Shown here: piece by piece, positions 60,601 through 64,000 of the stretch
Position numbering within the stretch: position 1 is the first letter of the stretch
Layout of the letters: every line of letters starts with the position of its first letter
Assembly (NCBI GenBank): GCA_017562135.1
Contig: QEYB01000766.1
Coordinates: forward strand, 868,001-932,000
Source of the DNA: Dipylidium caninum
Taxonomy: Eukaryota > Platyhelminthes > Cestoda > Cyclophyllidea > Dipylidiidae
Length of the DNA: 64,000 nucleotides
Reading direction: 5' to 3'
The notes under the pieces: model-generated
Seen by the model: only the letters and a program-made list of their open reading frames with translations
What the model was told of the DNA's origin: nothing
The model's database searches: none
Translations under genes and position numbers: made by a program

Positions 60601-63600
60601 GCGAACCATAAAACGACCTCTTCACTCTGCCTCGCTTAGGATAGTGTTAAGAAACGAGCAATCATTATCATTTTTTGGACATAACCAGAGAATTTACTCG
60701 TCATTCACTCCCACAATTCAAATAAATAGCCTTTTGAGGTTCGGATCGAGGAATAGGCCGCCATGTCTGCTGCTAAGTTTTCTCAACTAACCTTGAAGTA
60801 ATTCTTGGTCTACAACCTCTACAAGACGCTCCGTTCATGCGGCGTGGGCGCCCGTTCCACCAGACATGGACGAGCCCCACCAGGCGCAGCGCAAAGAAAT
60901 CTGCCTGCCGGCCATCATCCACATATTCCTCGTGGTTCTTTTATTCACTTACACACGTAATTCTCGCACCCGCATCTGCGGAGGAGTCGACTTTTTCTGC
61001 TCTTTTTTCTCACGAACTGAACCCACGAATTGCTCAACCATTTTCTAGTCCTCATTTTTTGAGCTTCCACTGCAGTGAGTCTTGTGGCTGGAGATGGGAG
61101 CCTGAAGACCATCAAAGCAGGCTGTTGTGCTGCCCTCCCGCAGGGCGGAGGGTGGGAGGCGGACGATCAAAGCCCGGCTCTCATGTCACTTGACATACTA
61201 GTCGTTCCGCCTCCTACAAAGAGCATTTATTTAAGTGAATGATTGGAGGTTATTTCGTAAATTTTCGCTGGCATAATGCCTATTTGTCGGAGAGTTTTTC
61301 GCTTCACTTGAACCTCGAGCAGTCGTTGCTAAAGTCGTCGGCGTGGCAGTACATTCCCCTGTCGTGGACTTGTTGATGGCCCTGGAAAGACCGCTGCCGG
61401 CGACTGTGCCTTCTCAGGCGGGCTGAAGTCAGCCGAATATCCTGAAAGTTCAGTCGGCGATCGCCTTTCAATTATTTAGCTGCACGGTGAGAACGACACT
61501 GTGAACCTGCTGTCCAACGTGACCTACGACTCGGCCAGACAGTGGTACCGACTGCGTACACGGGCTACACTTGAGCCCACGAGGATGTACCTCCTCTCCT
61601 TCGACGACTTCGGTGCGCCGCTCACCATCAACCTCCGTGGATGGTATCTCAGCAGCTACGTGGAGAATAACGTGACCAAGTGAGGAACACTCTCTGTTTC
61701 TCTCCCACACTCATCGCGTCTAGTCAAATGCAGTCTCGCGCTCAGGGCCGCACTCCCCACTCCTAATGCTTGCAGGCATTTGGTCGAGACGAGTGACGGT
61801 AAAGGCGGTATTCCGCGCCTCGGCGTCGTCCCTGCCTTGAGGACGCCATTTGAGGCTGTCTGTCGAGTGGATACTTGAGACCGTCGGTTCTTCTAGTGCT
61901 TGGTCGTGTAAACACGTGGCACTCCGAGTCTCGATGGAGAAGCGCTTTCAGCCCGAACCGCGAGTCCATCTGAGACGACGACGGCATGACCGGTGCGCGG
62001 GCCCAGTGAGTGCCGCCAGCACTGGTCGGCGACGTGGGTCTTCTGTCGTCCTGCTACGATTGCGGATGTGCCAGCGCTTGTTGCATACACGCCGGTTGAA
62101 AGCCGAGGCGCAGGAGTCAAAGTAAGGCGATGGTTTCGGTAGTGATGGCGAAGTCTGTATCGTCGTGGGACAACGGAAGATCTGGACCGGCGTTCGCGAA
62201 ATGCACCGGCGAACAGTTTGTCAACAACGGGGATAAATTCTAACCCCTGGGGGCCTTTTCCACTCCCCACCTTGAACAATGACCCCCTTCGAGGCAACAA
62301 AAGGCGTGTGCCGAAGTCGCTTACTCCTTCCCCTAACCGACTCGTCCACTACCCACTTTGTTAAAAAGTTATAAATCTAAATAACCTCTTGTGCTTGGTC
62401 TGTGAGGCAAAATATTCCCCGAGTTTCGTCTTCTCGCCTCCCGCCACGGCGAGGAAGGCGGTATTAAAGTCCTTTTTGTTTCGTAGGTACTTGGCGACGA
62501 GCCAGTTGCAGCCGACAGACGCCAGACGCGTGTTCCCATGCTGGGACGAACCTGCCTTCAAGTCAATCTTCAAGGTGATCCACAGAGACCTTTCTGCCTT
62601 TTATCTTTCACCGTATTTGCGCCTCACTCCGACGACTACACCAGGCTAGTTGTCATTCCACGCGCCTTGGGCCTCGAGAGTGTGGAGTATCCAGCCACCT
62701 CCGGGTGCCCACACGCCTCCACTTAATCACTTTCTCTAAATAGCCAGAATTTATGTGAAAGGAAAAAGGAGATCACGAATGCCTCGCTGTAGTAGTGTAC
62801 AGTTCACTTAAACTGCAGCCATAAAGTTGTCCTTATGGAGTAGTGGAGTGCATACCCTGCCAAATAGATAAGCATCGTCCGGAGAGAGGACTTCCACTCA
62901 CTGTCCAACATGCCACTGGTGGAGTCGCGTCCTCTGGGCAACGGGTGGGTCGAGGACAGTTACAAGCCAACCCTCAACACGTCCACCTACCTCCTCGCCT
63001 TCGTCGTCTCCCAGTGTCAGAGCCTCTCCGGATTGGACTCGCGAAACAGGAATGTGCGTTTATTCTTTCATTTGGCCACAGTTTCATTGAATGTCAACCG
63101 ACTTAATTGGCGGACCCCGTGAGGTCCAGGTCCGTCGGGGAAAGGGGCGATTTGGGACCGCGCAAGATGTGCGCCTGGTCGTCGGCGGCTGAGTCCTCCG
63201 GCCCGGGATGCACACTTAGACGTCCGCACGACGCCTCGTCTTGACGCCTGTTTCGCCACGGAGTGATCCGTTGGCTGGGGTTAACCGCCCTCGAAGCTGC
63301 ATTCCCGCCACACTTTGGCGTGTCCCTCCTGCACTCGCGGTGCAGAAAACCTTCTCGACGTCGACTATGCGTCCTCGCGAATGGCCACACGCCACTCACC
63401 GCGACGGCAGAGGGCGTCTCCTCGTGTGCGTCCTCTTGGCACCGCGAATTTTTTCTGGGGGCGTGGAGTTGGATGTGCGCAGCACCTACCAACTGCGGTG
63501 TTGGCATGCTTAGATAATTTAGTAACTGTCACCACGCCTGTCACCGTCATCGACGCGGACGTGGTCGGACGGCTGTCTCCGCACTGAGTAATGCGCTTCC

Positions 63601-64000
63601 GCCGCCATCACATTCGCCTTCCGCACCTCCCACACACTTTTCAGCTGTGGTGGGTGCATGGCTACCCTCCGTGCCGCCTCGTTGTCTCGTCCCACCGACC
63701 CGTCAATTATCTCCCCCAACTCCCCGTCCCCCACTCTCTGCATTCCAGCTTCGTCAGCTGCTGCAACTCGTGACTGAGGCTGCTGGCTCTGTTTTTCAGT
63801 TCACCATTTGGGCTCGACCCGACCTCATCTCCGCGGCTGAGTACGCCCTCGATATCGGCAAGAAGATCATCGGCTTCTTCGAGGACTACTTCGAGTTGGA
63901 ATATCCTCTTGAGAAGACCGGTAGGACCTCTCCATTCCGCCGATATGCTTTTGCCTGCGCCACCCCCAATCTGTGTCACCTCGGGCAAGATTTGTCGTGG
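57652..64000 (+). CDS. M1-family membrane aminopeptidase (aminopeptidase N-like), 5' part
   Basis: A type II membrane zinc aminopeptidase that removes N-terminal residues from peptides outside the cell. Six in-phase exons are visible: 57652-57826, 60287-60546, 61480-61679, 62487-62574, 62868-63053 and 63800-63920; 343 residues, ending in a split codon at a gtagg donor. A short basic cytoplasmic tail (residues 1-18) is followed by one transmembrane helix ([20 protein letters not shown]). The M1 N-terminal beta domain starts at [16 protein letters not shown]. Family motifs follow: [38 protein letters not shown] and [11 protein letters not shown]. The substrate-anchoring GAMEN and zinc-binding HEXXH exons must lie past the window end, so activity cannot be judged. 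Alternative in-frame TTG/ATG starts upstream are less likely. Intron 1 is 2.46 kb. Confidence 0.9.
58268..59377 (+). other. 369-codon open frame inside aminopeptidase intron 1
   Basis: An unbroken frame from ATG to stop lies wholly in the first aminopeptidase intron, on the same strand. The translation is Arg-, Ser- and Cys-rich, with no domain I recognise and no repeat structure. Part of the right half is also open on the minus strand (59032-59349), as expected of stop-poor GC-rich DNA. It could be chance, a nested gene, or a decayed element. I lean to chance, though the length is unusual. Confidence 0.2.

Overview
This is eukaryotic nuclear DNA from an animal. Every recognisable gene is an animal-type, intron-split gene; there are no operons of bacterial type, CRISPR arrays or rRNA. 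Many introns are only 28-45 nt long and sit beside introns of 0.3-2.9 kb in the same gene. With the divergent but clearly metazoan protein set, this fits a flatworm, most likely a parasitic one such as a tapeworm; that placement is inference from gene structure. All exon structures were built by hand from open frames, GT/AG sites, phase continuity and remembered family motifs, without alignments or transcripts.

Layout, left to right: 1-5278 no assignable gene; Onecut homeobox factor (minus, 5279-7799); SIRT2-like deacetylase (minus, 9374-11564); tetraspanin lacking its first exon (plus, 13072-14164); proteasome beta-3 subunit (minus, 14349-15577); ATP synthase subunit c (plus, 17257-17634, one coding exon); FGD-type DH-PH-FYVE-PH RhoGEF (minus, 19581-29962, 14 exons); nucleoporin NUP35 (minus, 30927-32478); endophilin-like BAR-SH3 protein (plus, 33849-38960); two exons of an unidentified small gene (minus, 41250-41510); SMN-family Tudor protein (minus, 41946-43722); prune-type DHH phosphatase (plus, 45318-47968); a mostly unassigned stretch with candidate minus-strand exons near 50 kb; LYRM7-like complex III assembly factor (plus, 54207-57208); and the 5' part of an M1 (aminopeptidase N) gene (plus, 57652 to beyond the window).

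The genes are unrelated in pathway, mostly housekeeping (proteasome, respiration, nuclear pore, snRNP assembly) with signalling and membrane-trafficking genes among them. Several are head-to-head (SIRT2-like/tetraspanin, PSMB3/ATP synthase c, NUP35/endophilin-like, SMN/prune). AT-rich blocks hold compact genes with tiny introns; GC-richer blocks (18-29 kb, 36-41 kb, 50-64 kb) hold long introns full of microsatellites.

The points most worth a second look are an SMN homologue with a second Tudor-like segment in place of the usual N-terminus, an FGD FYVE finger whose eighth zinc ligand is Asp instead of Cys, a 28-nt intron, and an initiator ATG alone in its own coding exon.
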